A DNA stretch of 64,000 bases, from assembly GCF_026625565.1 (NCBI RefSeq), contig NZ_CP112998.1:2544501-2608500 (forward strand), given 5' to 3'. This document shows positions 53,478 through 62,601 of this stretch, piece after piece; position 1 is the stretch's first letter; the number at the start of each line of letters is the position of its first letter. The notes under the pieces were generated by a model that saw nothing but the letters and a program-made list of their open reading frames with translations, was not told the origin of the DNA and searched no databases. A program made the translations under genes and the position numbers. Origin of the DNA: Dyadobacter pollutisoli (lineage in GTDB: Bacteria > Bacteroidota > Bacteroidia > Cytophagales > Spirosomataceae).

Positions 53478-54317
53478 TCATTTGATCCCGGTGGCAACTG
53501 GTCGGTCATTACGTGACCATTCGCTCCATGAACCAACATATAGTCCGGCTCCGTCCAGTCCGGCTTCCGACATTGCCAACAAGGTATGGCAGGCAGTTAC
53601 ACCCGAGCCGCAATGCACAATAACATTCCGGGGGTCACGATCTGCAATGGCCTCGCGGTATTTTACAGCCAATTCATCCACTGATTTAAAGTCCCCATTT
53701 TCGTCCAGGTTAGTCGTGTAAGGAATGTTGACTGCACCGGGAATATGGCCTGCAACCAGGTCTATTGGCTCACTCTCACCTACATACCGGTAATTTTCCC
53801 TGACATCAATGACCATAAATTCCGGGTTGCTGGCAACGTTAGAAACGAAATCTGCATCAATAACCGGCAATTTCCATTCGGTAACAGGGTATGGTTCCTT
53901 CTTGGAATGAATGGAAGTCGTTTTCGATATTGATAGTCCTGCTTTTGCAATAGCATCCAGTCCTCCACTCACTACGTACACCTTTTCGTGGCCTGCGGCT
54001 TTGAGCATCCACCAAAATCTCGCCGCTGCATTCGCGCCTTTTTTGTCATCATACACGATTACAATGGACGACGGATCTATTCCAAGTTTCCCCAAAAATT
54101 CTCCAAAGTTCTCAGGTTTAGGAAGCGGGTGCCTGCCTCCGTGAGCGGCATTTGCTGATTTTTCGGAAAGGTCTGTTTCAAGATCCGCAAATAATGCGTT
54201 TTCCAGATGTCCCGAATTAAAATGCTTCAAAGCATCCGCCCCACCCCGCGCATCAATCAAAACCGGATTTTCATCCCTTATAAAAGCTTTCAGCTGATCT
54301 GTTGTAATGATATTCAT
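53478..54317 (-). CDS. Thiosulfate/3-mercaptopyruvate sulfurtransferase (rhodanese)
   Basis: 279 residues with two rhodanese domains. The first is inactive-looking (FADLETDLSEKSANAAHGGR and IVIVYDDKKGANAAARFWWM), the second carries the catalytic loop VHCGSGVTACHT with the active-site Cys near residue 233. It transfers sulfane sulfur to cyanide or a thiol acceptor. CGSGVTA is closer to the mercaptopyruvate type than to the thiosulfate type (inference). Confidence 0.92.
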   Translation of the reverse strand: MNIITTDQLKAFIRDENPVLIDARGGADALKHFNSGHLENALFADLETDLSEKSANAAHGGRHPLPKPENFGEFLGKLGIDPSSIVIVYDDKKGANAAARFWWMLKAAGHEKVYVVSGGLDAIAKAGLSISKTTSIHSKKEPYPVTEWKLPVIDADFVSNVASNPEFMVIDVRENYRYVGESEPIDLVAGHIPGAVNIPYTTNLDENGDFKSVDELAVKYREAIADRDPRNVIVHCGSGVTACHTLLAMSEAGLDGAGLYVGSWSEWSRNDRPVATGIK

Positions 54318-54399
54318 ATCGGTGTCTATGGTTTATCAAATATAATAAAGTGACCTTTTTCTAAAAATAGCGTCCAATAGAAACACTTCCGTTCTCTAT

Positions 54400-54594
54400 C
54401 TGTCGAAATTACCGAATTGCACCAAAGCAATTGTAGCTATTAATAAGATTGAAGGCTATTTACTAAATTTTGATCATCCGGAAGGCAGATCGAAAGCCAT
54501 ATTTTTTCGTAAATTTGGATATAGTGCCTCTAACCAGTATGATTTTATCCATGCGCTGCTAGAAATGGCTTGCGCGGGGAAATTTCCTTCTTAA
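54400..54594 (+). pseudogene. Truncated DUF6883-like frame without ATG
   Basis: An open frame without a normal start codon reads LSKLPNCTKAIVAINKIEGY, then LLNFDHPEGRSKAIFFRKFG, and stops after LLEMACAGKFPS. The opening KLPN and the block DHPxGxSKAxFF recall the N-terminal half of DUF6883 proteins, from memory. The second half of that domain is missing. The only non-ATG candidate is a CTG at 54400, where the family starts with Met. I regard it as a decayed or truncated gene. A DUF4926 gene begins one base after its stop. Confidence 0.5.
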
Positions 54595-54595
54595 C

Positions 54596-54835
54596 ATGAC
54601 GATAAACGAATTTGACAAAGTAGTTCTTGCCGAAAACATCGCAGAACTTGGATTGGAAATCGGTGATGTTGGAACAGTCGTTATGACGCATCAGAATGGA
54701 AAAGGTTTTGAGGTGGAATTCGTAACCCTCGATGGGAAGACCATCGCCGTTGAAACTCTGTTCCTTCATCAGATCCGCCCCGTGCGCCAGGGCGAGATCG
54801 CCCATGTACGTGAAGGTCAAAACGTTAGCTTATAA
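54596..54835 (+). CDS. DUF4926 family protein
   Basis: 79 residues matching the DUF4926 pattern: EFDKVVLAENIAELGLEIGD, VGTVVMTHQNGKGFEVEFVT and AVETLFLHQIRPV. The family is a small beta-barrel often next to DUF6883 genes and found in toxin-immunity or accessory loci. Here its neighbour is the broken DUF6883 frame one base upstream. Function unknown; immunity or antitoxin role is an inference from gene pairing. Confidence 0.75.
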   Translation: MTINEFDKVVLAENIAELGLEIGDVGTVVMTHQNGKGFEVEFVTLDGKTIAVETLFLHQIRPVRQGEIAHVREGQNVSL

Positions 54836-54941
54836 ATTATCCTTCCTGCCCAAGATTTTTTTGCGGAAATCTGTAAATATTTCACATTGACTGTAAGATT
54901 CTGGTCAAAACCGCAACCTATTGTGAAATGATCGGAATTTT

Positions 54942-55412
54942 ATGGAAAAGATTTTCCTGCAAACTATTAAGGAACACCAGAATATCATTCACAAAATCAG
55001 CCGGATGTACCGGAACACGAAGGAGGATCAGCAAGATCTTTTCCAGGAAATCGTGTTTCAGCTCTGGCGCGCTTTCCCTGGTTTCAGGCAGGAATCGAAA
55101 GTGAGTACCTGGATCTACCGGATCGCCCTTAACACCGCCATTGCAGTTTACCGAAAGTCAAAGGTCAACATTAGTTTGTCGGACGATCTGCCGGAGCACG
55201 CTGATTTGGAAACTGATATTTCAGAGCAGGAAGAACTAATGTACAGGGCCCTGAGGCAGCTCAATGATTCAGAAAAGGCACTTATTTCTCTCTATCTGGA
55301 AGATTATTCTTACCAGGAAATTGCCGACATCACCGGTATCAGCGAAAACTATGTCGGTGTACGGCTCAACCGGATTAAAGAAAAACTCAAATCCATTTTA
55401 AACCAAAAATAA
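54942..55412 (+). CDS. ECF-type RNA polymerase sigma factor
   Basis: 156 residues. Region 2: DLFQEIVFQLWRAFPGFRQE with STWIYRIALNTAI; region 4: YQEIADITGISENYVGVRLNRIKEKLKSIL. This directs polymerase to a special promoter set. A membrane protein gene follows after one base, as expected for a sigma factor with its anti-sigma partner. A target promoter cannot be recognised. Confidence 0.93.
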   Translation: MEKIFLQTIKEHQNIIHKISRMYRNTKEDQQDLFQEIVFQLWRAFPGFRQESKVSTWIYRIALNTAIAVYRKSKVNISLSDDLPEHADLETDISEQEELMYRALRQLNDSEKALISLYLEDYSYQEIADITGISENYVGVRLNRIKEKLKSILNQK

Positions 55413-55413
55413 T

Positions 55414-55953
55414 ATGAACATCGATGACTTGAAATCCGGCTGGCAAAACGCTGGCGGCCAATCTCTGACAGAAAAAGAGCTTGAAATGATGACCAAAATT
55501 CAGAACCATCCCTCGCTGAAAAAAGTCCGTTTAAAATTCATTATTGAAGCTACATTACTTACGATACTGCTTTTTGTTTATTACGACGGCTTTGATGGCG
55601 CTGAAAAGCCCTTTTATGTCAATATGTTGTTAGTAGTGAGCATTTTAATGTACCTGACCAACAACCTCATAGGCTACTTTTTCACTAAAAACCCGGTCAA
55701 TGCTGTAAACATTAAGCAGTCGCTTGCCCGGCAAGTGGATACATTGAAAAAGATCTCCGTATTTTCAATGTTGTCCTCCATCATTTACGGCTCGTCGCTG
55801 CTCTTGTTTCTAACTTCCGAAATTGCATTTACCCAGCGCAAATACATCATACTAGCCGGTATCGTGATCGCATTCGCTTTGCTCTTTTACTACTCATTTA
55901 TTAACTGGCAAAGAAAAATCGCCCATTTTAAGCTGTTGGAAGAAGAATTTTGA
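55414..55953 (+). CDS. Membrane protein, probable sigma-factor partner
   Basis: 179 residues. N-terminal cytoplasmic stretch MNIDDLKSGWQNAGGQSLTE, then four TM segments (near 44-60, 70-90, 118-134, 145-163). The first 40 residues are the likely sigma-binding part. It starts one base after the sigma factor stop codon. No zinc-binding anti-sigma motif was seen, so the anti-sigma role is inferred from position. Confidence 0.7.
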   Translation: MNIDDLKSGWQNAGGQSLTEKELEMMTKIQNHPSLKKVRLKFIIEATLLTILLFVYYDGFDGAEKPFYVNMLLVVSILMYLTNNLIGYFFTKNPVNAVNIKQSLARQVDTLKKISVFSMLSSIIYGSSLLLFLTSEIAFTQRKYIILAGIVIAFALLFYYSFINWQRKIAHFKLLEEEF

Positions 55954-56000
55954 GAATTTTGTGTTTCTAACATGAAGTCATCATAACCAGCAGGATCAAA

Positions 56001-56807
56001 TTGAAAATGAATAGTTCCGAATTTCTGCCGGCAGATCTTGAACAACTGCCGGCTCTTCAACCTTCTGACTGGGGCGATCTGATTCCGAGATTCCGGTATT
56101 TTATCGAATCTGATGTTTGTTCACCTGTTAAAATTGAGGAAAACGGGCAAATGGTGGCCATCGGAACGTCGGTTTTTCATAGCGATACGGCCTGGCTTGC
56201 CTGTATTGTCGTGCATCCCGATCACAGGAATAAGGGACTTGGAAATACGGTCACTCGTTCTCTGATCGACGATATTGACAGAAACCGCTACGAAACCATA
56301 TACCTGGATGCTACGGAATATGGTTATCCGGTTTATAAAAAACTGGGCTTCGAAGTTGAAACTCAATATGCTCACCTTCGTTTGGAAACCGGGCCGGTTG
56401 CTCTCCCTATATCGCCCAACATTATTCCGTACGAGGACAAATTCAATGCACAGGTTTTGGCGCTGGACCGAATGGTTTCAGGAGAAGATCGCAGCGCTAT
56501 ATTGAAAGATTTCCTCTCACAAATGAAAGTTTACCTTAAAGAAAACCAGGTACATGGCTTTTACATTCCGGGCTGGGGCGACGGGCCGATTATCGCTCAC
56601 AACAATGAAGCAGGGCTGGAACTGATGAAATTACGCATTCAGGAATACGACTCTGCCGTATTACCGATCGCCAATCTAGCCGCAATGGAATTCCTGAACG
56701 AACATCGTTTTGAAATACGCAAACATTCACGCCGCATGTTACTCGGGAAGCAAAGAGATTGGAAACCGGAGCTGCTATTCAACAGGATCAGTGGACAGCT
56801 GGGCTAA
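56001..56807 (+). CDS. GNAT family N-acetyltransferase with C-terminal extension
   Basis: 268 residues. Acetyl-CoA motif A is in ACIVVHPDHRNKGLGNTVTR (about residues 72-91), with the rest of the GNAT core through YKKLGFEVETQYAHL. A second half (residues 135-268) resembles the acetyltransferase-like tail of YitH-type proteins. The acceptor is unknown. The gene is convergent with the TlpA-like gene with zero spacing. Confidence 0.88.
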   Translation: MKMNSSEFLPADLEQLPALQPSDWGDLIPRFRYFIESDVCSPVKIEENGQMVAIGTSVFHSDTAWLACIVVHPDHRNKGLGNTVTRSLIDDIDRNRYETIYLDATEYGYPVYKKLGFEVETQYAHLRLETGPVALPISPNIIPYEDKFNAQVLALDRMVSGEDRSAILKDFLSQMKVYLKENQVHGFYIPGWGDGPIIAHNNEAGLELMKLRIQEYDSAVLPIANLAAMEFLNEHRFEIRKHSRRMLLGKQRDWKPELLFNRISGQLG

Positions 56808-57614
56808 TTATCTCAAAACCAGTTCACTGATCTTAGAAAATTCGGTATGGGGAGCCATAGCCTTTATTATTCCTTTTCTATCAATGAGGATAAAATAAGG
56901 TGTTTCGCTGATCTTGTACCGATGGTTAAAACCATAAGAATCGGGCACTGGAACAAAGCCGCAGTTACGTTTGGGAATAGCGTCCAGGCATTCATCCTCG
57001 GTATTTAATGTGGTGCCCAATGACACAATTTCCACACCTTTTTGCCGGTTTCCATCAATAAAACTGGAAATTACCTTGGTGCTGGCCAATGTATAAAGTG
57101 GTTTTTCAAACTTTACCCAAAAGCCAAGCAGGATATACTTTCCTTTTAATTTCTCAGAATTATACTCTTTTCCATCCAGACCAGTCATCACAAAAGGTGC
57201 GATGGGCTCTCCTATTTCCGGCATCAGATCCGGATTCTGCATCACCGATCCGTCACTTTGGATCATTAACTGGCTCTTTTTAATCACTTCAAAAGACGAA
57301 GGTTTTCCATATTTGTCGAATATCGGCTGAGTTTTGTATTTACCCGGGTTCTTCGTCAGCAGCTCATCGTAAGTGGCATAGCTGATCCGCTTACCAGTTG
57401 AATGATCAATGATGGGCGTTTCTTTATTCATCACAAACTGCTGGCTCACCTTTCCGTTATAGCGGGTCACCCTTGGTTCATCGGGTTGGGCGCTCAGCGT
57501 ACCTACACAGGCGATGATTGTCAATGTGGAAAGCAGCGTTGCTTTCCAGTCACTTGGGAACGATTTTTGAGTAAAAGATTTCAACAGTATCAAAACTTTG
57601 ATATTTTCAAGCAC
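56808..57614 (-). CDS. TlpA/redoxin-like protein lacking the CxxC site
   Basis: 268 residues. An N-terminal signal or anchor (residues 28-43) precedes a region without known domain (45-125) and a thioredoxin-like fold (about 126-268): APFVMTGLDGKEYNSEKLKG then YILLGFWVKFEKPLYTL. Where TlpA proteins read FWASWCxPC, this one has FWVKFEKPLY, so both redox cysteines are gone. The cis-Pro region ISETPYFILIDRKG is intact. It is probably a structural or binding protein rather than an oxidoreductase. Confidence 0.75.
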   Translation of the reverse strand: MLENIKVLILLKSFTQKSFPSDWKATLLSTLTIIACVGTLSAQPDEPRVTRYNGKVSQQFVMNKETPIIDHSTGKRISYATYDELLTKNPGKYKTQPIFDKYGKPSSFEVIKKSQLMIQSDGSVMQNPDLMPEIGEPIAPFVMTGLDGKEYNSEKLKGKYILLGFWVKFEKPLYTLASTKVISSFIDGNRQKGVEIVSLGTTLNTEDECLDAIPKRNCGFVPVPDSYGFNHRYKISETPYFILIDRKGIIKAMAPHTEFSKISELVLR

Positions 57615-57696
57615 TAAAACGGAGTATATTTTGCTGATATAACTGATTATCCGGCTTCATTATTTTAAGCAGACTAACTTAATCATTGAATTTAAT

Positions 57697-57974
57697 ATGT
57701 TTGAACGGATACGTGACAAGTTGGGAATTTTATCCAGACGGAGCGCCGGGAGCCAGCGAAGAACTGATGAAAGAGGCCGGTCTCTATGCCGACCGCATGA
57801 GCATTAATCTTGAAATGCCTACCGAAACCTGCCTCAAATTGCTCGCTCCCGAAAAATCTCACATGGAAGGAGTATTTCAAAAACACCAACATCCAGGCCC
57901 GTAAAAATATGCAGTGGCACATCCGTCATGTACCCAGGAGATATTGGAAATACCTCTCAGAAAAGCAGGAATAG
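57697..57974 (+). pseudogene. Remnant of a radical-SAM / DUF4130 DNA-repair gene pair
   Basis: Three fragments in three frames. (1) 57697-57735 reads MFERIRDKLGILS, like the N-terminus of the 'DNA modification/repair radical SAM protein' family. (2) 57746-57862 reads PGASEELMKEAGLYADRM, then NLEMPTETCLKLLAPEKSH, an internal block of the same family. (3) 57864-57971 reads WKEYFKNTNIQARKNMQ, then RHVPRRYWKYLSEKQE, like the C-terminus of the DUF4130 (TIGR03915-type) protein that usually follows it. Between the fragments the middle of each gene is missing. The open frame from 57686 starts with a TTG and covers only fragment 2. The radical-SAM Cys motif is absent. Confidence 0.75.
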
Positions 57975-58111
57975 GCTATACGTTTCTCGTACGTCGTAAT
58001 ATTACTACCAAAATTTGAAAGTATTCTATAATACATTGATACTCAACGAACTTACTGTTCTCAAATTCCACCTTCTTATTTAACGGTACCTATAAGATAC
58101 CGCAGTAAATT

Positions 58112-58119
58112 TAAATTTG
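58112..58119 (+). promoter_or_regulatory. Candidate -7 box TAAATTTG
   Basis: TAnnTTTG match 62 bases before the CotH-type gene. Confidence 0.4.
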
Positions 58120-58181
58120 TCTTGGCATCTCCATATTATATCTTGGATTTATCAATTTTTACTCATCAATTATATACCACT

Positions 58182-61100
58182 ATGAAAAATTTTACCTCTT
58201 GCCTGGCCATTCTGGCCTTCGTTTTAAGCAGCTACTGCGTACAAGCTCAAATCCCCATCGACAATTACCGTTTTTACATTGACGAACCGAGAAAACTGAT
58301 TGTATGCGACCAATTGCCAACACCGGCACAGATAACAGTATTTCCGATTCAGATCAAGTTTGATGCTCAGACCTTCACGTTTGCAAATGGCATTAATACA
58401 TTAAGTGTAGGCGTCAAATATACGATTACCAACAGTGGCAAAAGTTACAGCCTCTATTTTACTGAGCTTCCCGTCATTAATCTGCAAATACCGGATCCCA
58501 CACAAATCAACCAGGTCGACGAAATTCCGGGCGCTATATCTCTTTCCGATGGAAAAGGAACGCCTTATAATTCCAATATGGCGATCAGGATCAGAGGAAA
58601 CAGTTCCGCATTTTTTCCAAAAAAGTCCTACCGGGTTCAGTTAAAAGACGCGGCCGGTAAGAATAAAGACGAGTCACTATTGGGTTTGAGAAGTGACAAA
58701 CGCTGGCTTTTCCTCGCGCTGTGGAATGAAGAAATACGTGCCAACAACATGATTTCGCATAATTTGTGGATAGACATGCATAAGGTTTACTATGCCGCAT
58801 CCGAACCGAAAGCCATATCCTCTATCCGCATGAAATATGTGGAAGTTTTCATGAATAAATCCTACCTGGGTGTTTACGGCTTTGCCGAAGACATGGACCG
58901 AAAACAATTGCAGCTCAAAAAAGAAGATGGGGGCGTTACGCATGGCGAGCTCTACAAAGCAGACGACTGGTCACTTTCATCTTCTTTTGCAGGCATAGGA
59001 GTTGCCAAAGCCGATCCCGGCAGCGCTGATTGGCAACATTGGGAACTTGAATACCCGGATTACAGCGACTGGCAAAATCATTACAATTTCCTGAAAGCAG
59101 TCATTGAATCGTCTGACAATGATTTCAAAAACAACATTGGCAACCTTATGAAAATCGATAACCTGATCGACTACTTCATTTTTACCAACCTTCTGCTTGT
59201 GGAGGATAATATGGAGAAAAACTATTTTCTCGCGAAATATGACCAGGGGCAACCTTACTTCTTTGTTCCCTGGGACCTGGACGGCACCTGGTCGTATTTT
59301 CCGGATGGTTCAAGGAGCAATCGGGTTGAGGGAGAACGTACCAATGGACTTTACAAGCGGCTTTTCATGCTTAATCCAGATGACTTTAAGAACAAACTGG
59401 CTACCCGGTGGTTCGCATTGAGACAAAATTTATTGACGGAAAATAACTTAAAAGGAAGATTCTCAACGAGCTATAATACACTGAACTCCAATTTGGTATA
59501 CGAACGGGAAAGCCTGGTGGCACAGGATCAGTACGGCGGCGCCAATCGCTCGGGAGGGCTTAACTATATACATTCATTTATAAGCCAACGGCTTACCTGG
59601 CTTGATACTTATTTCTGCCCAATGGTAACGGGCGGCAATTGCACCAACACACCCGTCGAATGTGATTTCGATGTTACCGCTGCTCCTTCAACTGCGACGC
59701 CAGCATGCTCGGCCGCCATCAGCCTCACAGCCAATTGTACGGGAGCCAATTGCAGCGGCGTATCTTATCAATGGACCGGTAATGGAATCAATTTGGCTGG
59801 TATATCGGTCAATACCAATGCGTCTGGGACCAATGGGGCATTCAATTATACCGTCACAGCTTCCAAAAACGGCTGTACCAACAAAACTGCGACAGCTTCG
59901 ATCACGGTAGCCAACTGTCAGCCGCCGACGGGAGAACCTTTTAGTCTGTGCCTGGAAGCTGAAAACTCCAATGGCAATGGTCCGATAACCAGTGACCCGA
60001 ATGCATCCGGTGGAAAAACAAGGGGCGATCAAAACAACTACAACCACTATGTCGAATATGCGGTGAATGGTGTGAAAGCGACAGGCGTGCATCAGGTCAA
60101 GTTCCGTTATTATGCCAACGGTAATGCATTGGCCAGTGTATCTGTCAATGGTAACACGGTTATTCCTTCGGTGCAGTTTCCGGCTACTTTCTCATGGAAC
60201 ATTGTTTGGAGGGAAGAAACGTTTAATGTGACGCTAAACCAGGGAAATAATACGCTCCGTATTCAGGGGTTACCTGGGTATGCTTTGCGTCAGGATAAAA
60301 TTTGTGTTACCGGCAGCGGCTCACAAAATCCCGACCCGGATCCTGTCACCTGCAACTTTGCCATTGCGCCAACGGCCAATTTACAGTCTTACACGCCGCA
60401 GCAAGCCATGACTTTCAATGCCAACTGCACCGGCGCGGACTGTGGAAGTGTCGCCTATACCTGGACAGGAAACGGTGCCAATGCGACCGGCTCGTCACCC
60501 AATGTCAATGCGCCGTCCGCTCCCGGCGATTACACTTACACCCTCACAGCTTCCAAAGCGGGATGTCCGGACAAAACCGCGAACCTGACTGTTCATGTGG
60601 GTAGCGTGCCCGTTGAATGCGATTTCAATGTTACCGCTGCTCCTTCCACCGCCACGCCTGCCTGCTCGGCCGCCATTAGTCTCACAGCGAACTGCACGGG
60701 AGCCAATTGCAGCGGCGTATCTTATCAATGGACTGGTAACGGAATCAATTTGGCTGGTATATCGGTTAATACCAATGCGCCTGGAACCAATGGTGCATTC
60801 AATTATACCGTCACAGCTTCCAAAAATGGCTGTACCAACAAAACTGCGACAGCTTCGATCACGGTAGCCAACTGTCAGCCGCCGACGGGAGAACCTTTTA
60901 GTCTGTGCCTGGAAGCTGAAAACTCCAATGGCAATGGTCCGATAACCGGCGACCCCAATGCATCCGGAGGAAAAACAAGGGGCGATCAAAACAATTACAA
61001 CCACTATGTCGAATATGCGGTGAATGGTGTGAAAGCGACAGGCGTGCATCAGGTCAAGTTCCGTTATTATGCCAACGGTAATGCATTGGCCAGTGTATCT

Positions 61101-62537
61101 GTCAATGGTAACACGGTTATTCCTTCGGTGCAGTTTCCGGCTACTTTCTCATGGAACATTGTTTGGAGGGAAGAAACGTTTAATGTGACGCTAAACCAGG
61201 GAAATAATACGCTCCGTATTCAGGGGTTACCTGGGTATGCTTTGCGTCAGGATAAAATTTGTGTTACCGGCAGCGGCTCACAAAATCCCGACCCGGATCC
61301 TGTCACCTGCAACTTTGCCATCGCGCCAACGGCCAATTTACAGTCTTACACGCCGCAGCAAGCCATGACTTTCAATGCCAATTGCACCGGCGCGGACTGT
61401 GGAAGTGTCGCCTATGCCTGGACAGGAAACGGTGCCAATGCGACCGGCTCGTCACCCAATGTCAATGCGCCGTCCGCTCCCGGCGATTACACTTACACCC
61501 TCACAGCTTCCAAAGCAGGATGTCCGGACAAAACCGCGAACCTGACTGTTCATGTGGGTAGCGTGCCTGTTGAATGTGATTTCAATGTTACCGCAGCTCC
61601 TTCCACTGCTACTCCTGCATGCTCGGCCGCGATCAGTCTCACAGCCAGCTGCACGGGAGCTAATTGCAGCGGCGTATCTTATCAATGGACCGGTAATGGA
61701 ATCAATTTGGCTGGCATATCAGTCAATACCAATGCGCCTGGGACCAATGGGGCATTCAATTATACCGTCACAGCTTCCAAAAACGGCTGTACCAACAAAA
61801 CTGCGACGGCTTCGATTACGGTAGCCAACTGTCAGCCGCCGACGGGAGAACCTTTTAGTCTGTGCCTGGAAGCTGAAACTTCTAATGGTAACGGCCCGGT
61901 AACCGACGATCCGAATGCATCCGGAGGATTTACACGTGGTGATAAAAACAACTACAATCATTATGTTGAGTACGCGGTGAATGGCGTGAAAGCTGCCGGA
62001 ACTTACCAATTGAAATTACGTTACTATGCGTCTGGTAATGCGCTTGTTAGTTTTTCTGTGAATGGCAGTGTGGTTTTGCCATCGGTGCAACTGCCCTCGA
62101 CTTATAGCTGGAACATTGTTTGGAGAGAAGAGATCATTAACATCGCGCTTGTGGAAGGTAACAACAACGTTCGGATTCAAGGACTAGCCGGGCCGAGCTG
62201 TCGTCAGGATAAAATATGTGTAACTGGCGGAGGGGCGAATACGCGAATGGGCGCGCCGGAAGCCAAAACGCAAACCACCGGCTTTGAAGATGCTCTGACT
62301 GTATACCCGAACCCATCTACGTCCCACTTTGAAGCGAAATTCAATCTTAAAGCCGGAAGCGAGGGGATCATCACGGTAACCGATATGCAGGGCAAGCGGT
62401 GGTACAATAGCCAAGTAAAAGGTAAAGGAAATCATCAGGAGCAGATCAGGCTGAACAACGCTCCCGCTGGGATTTACATTTTGCAGATCAAAAAGGGAAA
62501 TGAAACTGAAACAAAAAAACTGCTGCTAACTCAATAA
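58182..62537 (+). CDS. Secreted CotH-kinase-like protein with repeated carbohydrate-binding cassettes
   Basis: 1451 residues from MKNFTSCLAILAFVLSSYCV. Residues about 120-470 form the CotH kinase-like domain (RIRGNSSAFFPKKSYRVQL, GLRSDKRWLFLALWNEEIRA, VPWDLDGTWSYF). Three cassettes follow, period 319 residues: a Cys-rich Ig/PKD-like part (ACSAAISLTANCTGANCSGV) plus a CBM6/35-like lectin part (CLEAENSNGNGPI onward). A type IX sorting domain ends the protein (LTVYPNPSTSHFEAKF, GIYILQIKKGNETETKKLLL). It is probably a surface protein that binds glycans. The frame extends 20 codons upstream with a TTG, but the signal peptide fixes the ATG. Some CotH proteins phosphorylate; activity here is untested. 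Confidence 0.9.
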   Translation: MKNFTSCLAILAFVLSSYCVQAQIPIDNYRFYIDEPRKLIVCDQLPTPAQITVFPIQIKFDAQTFTFANGINTLSVGVKYTITNSGKSYSLYFTELPVINLQIPDPTQINQVDEIPGAISLSDGKGTPYNSNMAIRIRGNSSAFFPKKSYRVQLKDAAGKNKDESLLGLRSDKRWLFLALWNEEIRANNMISHNLWIDMHKVYYAASEPKAISSIRMKYVEVFMNKSYLGVYGFAEDMDRKQLQLKKEDGGVTHGELYKADDWSLSSSFAGIGVAKADPGSADWQHWELEYPDYSDWQNHYNFLKAVIESSDNDFKNNIGNLMKIDNLIDYFIFTNLLLVEDNMEKNYFLAKYDQGQPYFFVPWDLDGTWSYFPDGSRSNRVEGERTNGLYKRLFMLNPDDFKNKLATRWFALRQNLLTENNLKGRFSTSYNTLNSNLVYERESLVAQDQYGGANRSGGLNYIHSFISQRLTWLDTYFCPMVTGGNCTNTPVECDFDVTAAPSTATPACSAAISLTANCTGANCSGVSYQWTGNGINLAGISVNTNASGTNGAFNYTVTASKNGCTNKTATASITVANCQPPTGEPFSLCLEAENSNGNGPITSDPNASGGKTRGDQNNYNHYVEYAVNGVKATGVHQVKFRYYANGNALASVSVNGNTVIPSVQFPATFSWNIVWREETFNVTLNQGNNTLRIQGLPGYALRQDKICVTGSGSQNPDPDPVTCNFAIAPTANLQSYTPQQAMTFNANCTGADCGSVAYTWTGNGANATGSSPNVNAPSAPGDYTYTLTASKAGCPDKTANLTVHVGSVPVECDFNVTAAPSTATPACSAAISLTANCTGANCSGVSYQWTGNGINLAGISVNTNAPGTNGAFNYTVTASKNGCTNKTATASITVANCQPPTGEPFSLCLEAENSNGNGPITGDPNASGGKTRGDQNNYNHYVEYAVNGVKATGVHQVKFRYYANGNALASVSVNGNTVIPSVQFPATFSWNIVWREETFNVTLNQGNNTLRIQGLPGYALRQDKICVTGSGSQNPDPDPVTCNFAIAPTANLQSYTPQQAMTFNANCTGADCGSVAYAWTGNGANATGSSPNVNAPSAPGDYTYTLTASKAGCPDKTANLTVHVGSVPVECDFNVTAAPSTATPACSAAISLTASCTGANCSGVSYQWTGNGINLAGISVNTNAPGTNGAFNYTVTASKNGCTNKTATASITVANCQPPTGEPFSLCLEAETSNGNGPVTDDPNASGGFTRGDKNNYNHYVEYAVNGVKAAGTYQLKLRYYASGNALVSFSVNGSVVLPSVQLPSTYSWNIVWREEIINIALVEGNNNVRIQGLAGPSCRQDKICVTGGGANTRMGAPEAKTQTTGFEDALTVYPNPSTSHFEAKFNLKAGSEGIITVTDMQGKRWYNSQVKGKGNHQEQIRLNNAPAGIYILQIKKGNETETKKLLLTQ
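59656..62225 (+). repeat. Three tandem 957-bp coding repeats
   Basis: The landmark GTCTGTGCCT recurs at 59944, 60901 and 61858, exactly 957 bases (319 codons) apart. Copies 1 and 2 are almost identical at DNA level, including silent positions. Copy 3 matches in the Ig-like half but diverges in its lectin half, and it lacks the second Ig-like part. Confidence 0.9.
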
Positions 62538-62544
62538 AAACATC

Positions 62545-62590
62545 TGCACACAAAAAAGACCGGAAGGGATTCCGGCCTTTTTTGTGTGCA
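62545..62590. terminator. Strong hairpin terminator between convergent genes
   Basis: A long stem TGCACACAAAAAAGACCGGAA / TTCCGGCCTTTTTTGTGTGCA with one mismatch and a 4-base loop. It lies between the CotH-type and M61 genes. Confidence 0.9.
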
Positions 62591-62601
62591 ACTTCTGTCA
62601 A

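Noticed and set aside
57686..57904. A 72-residue protein-coding gene with a TTG start
   Set aside because: It covers only an internal fragment of the radical-SAM family and is out of frame with flanking remnants; better read as a pseudogene.
60495..61049. Minus-strand open frames in the CotH cassettes
   Set aside because: They mirror the repeated codons of the real plus-strand gene and carry no recognisable domain.
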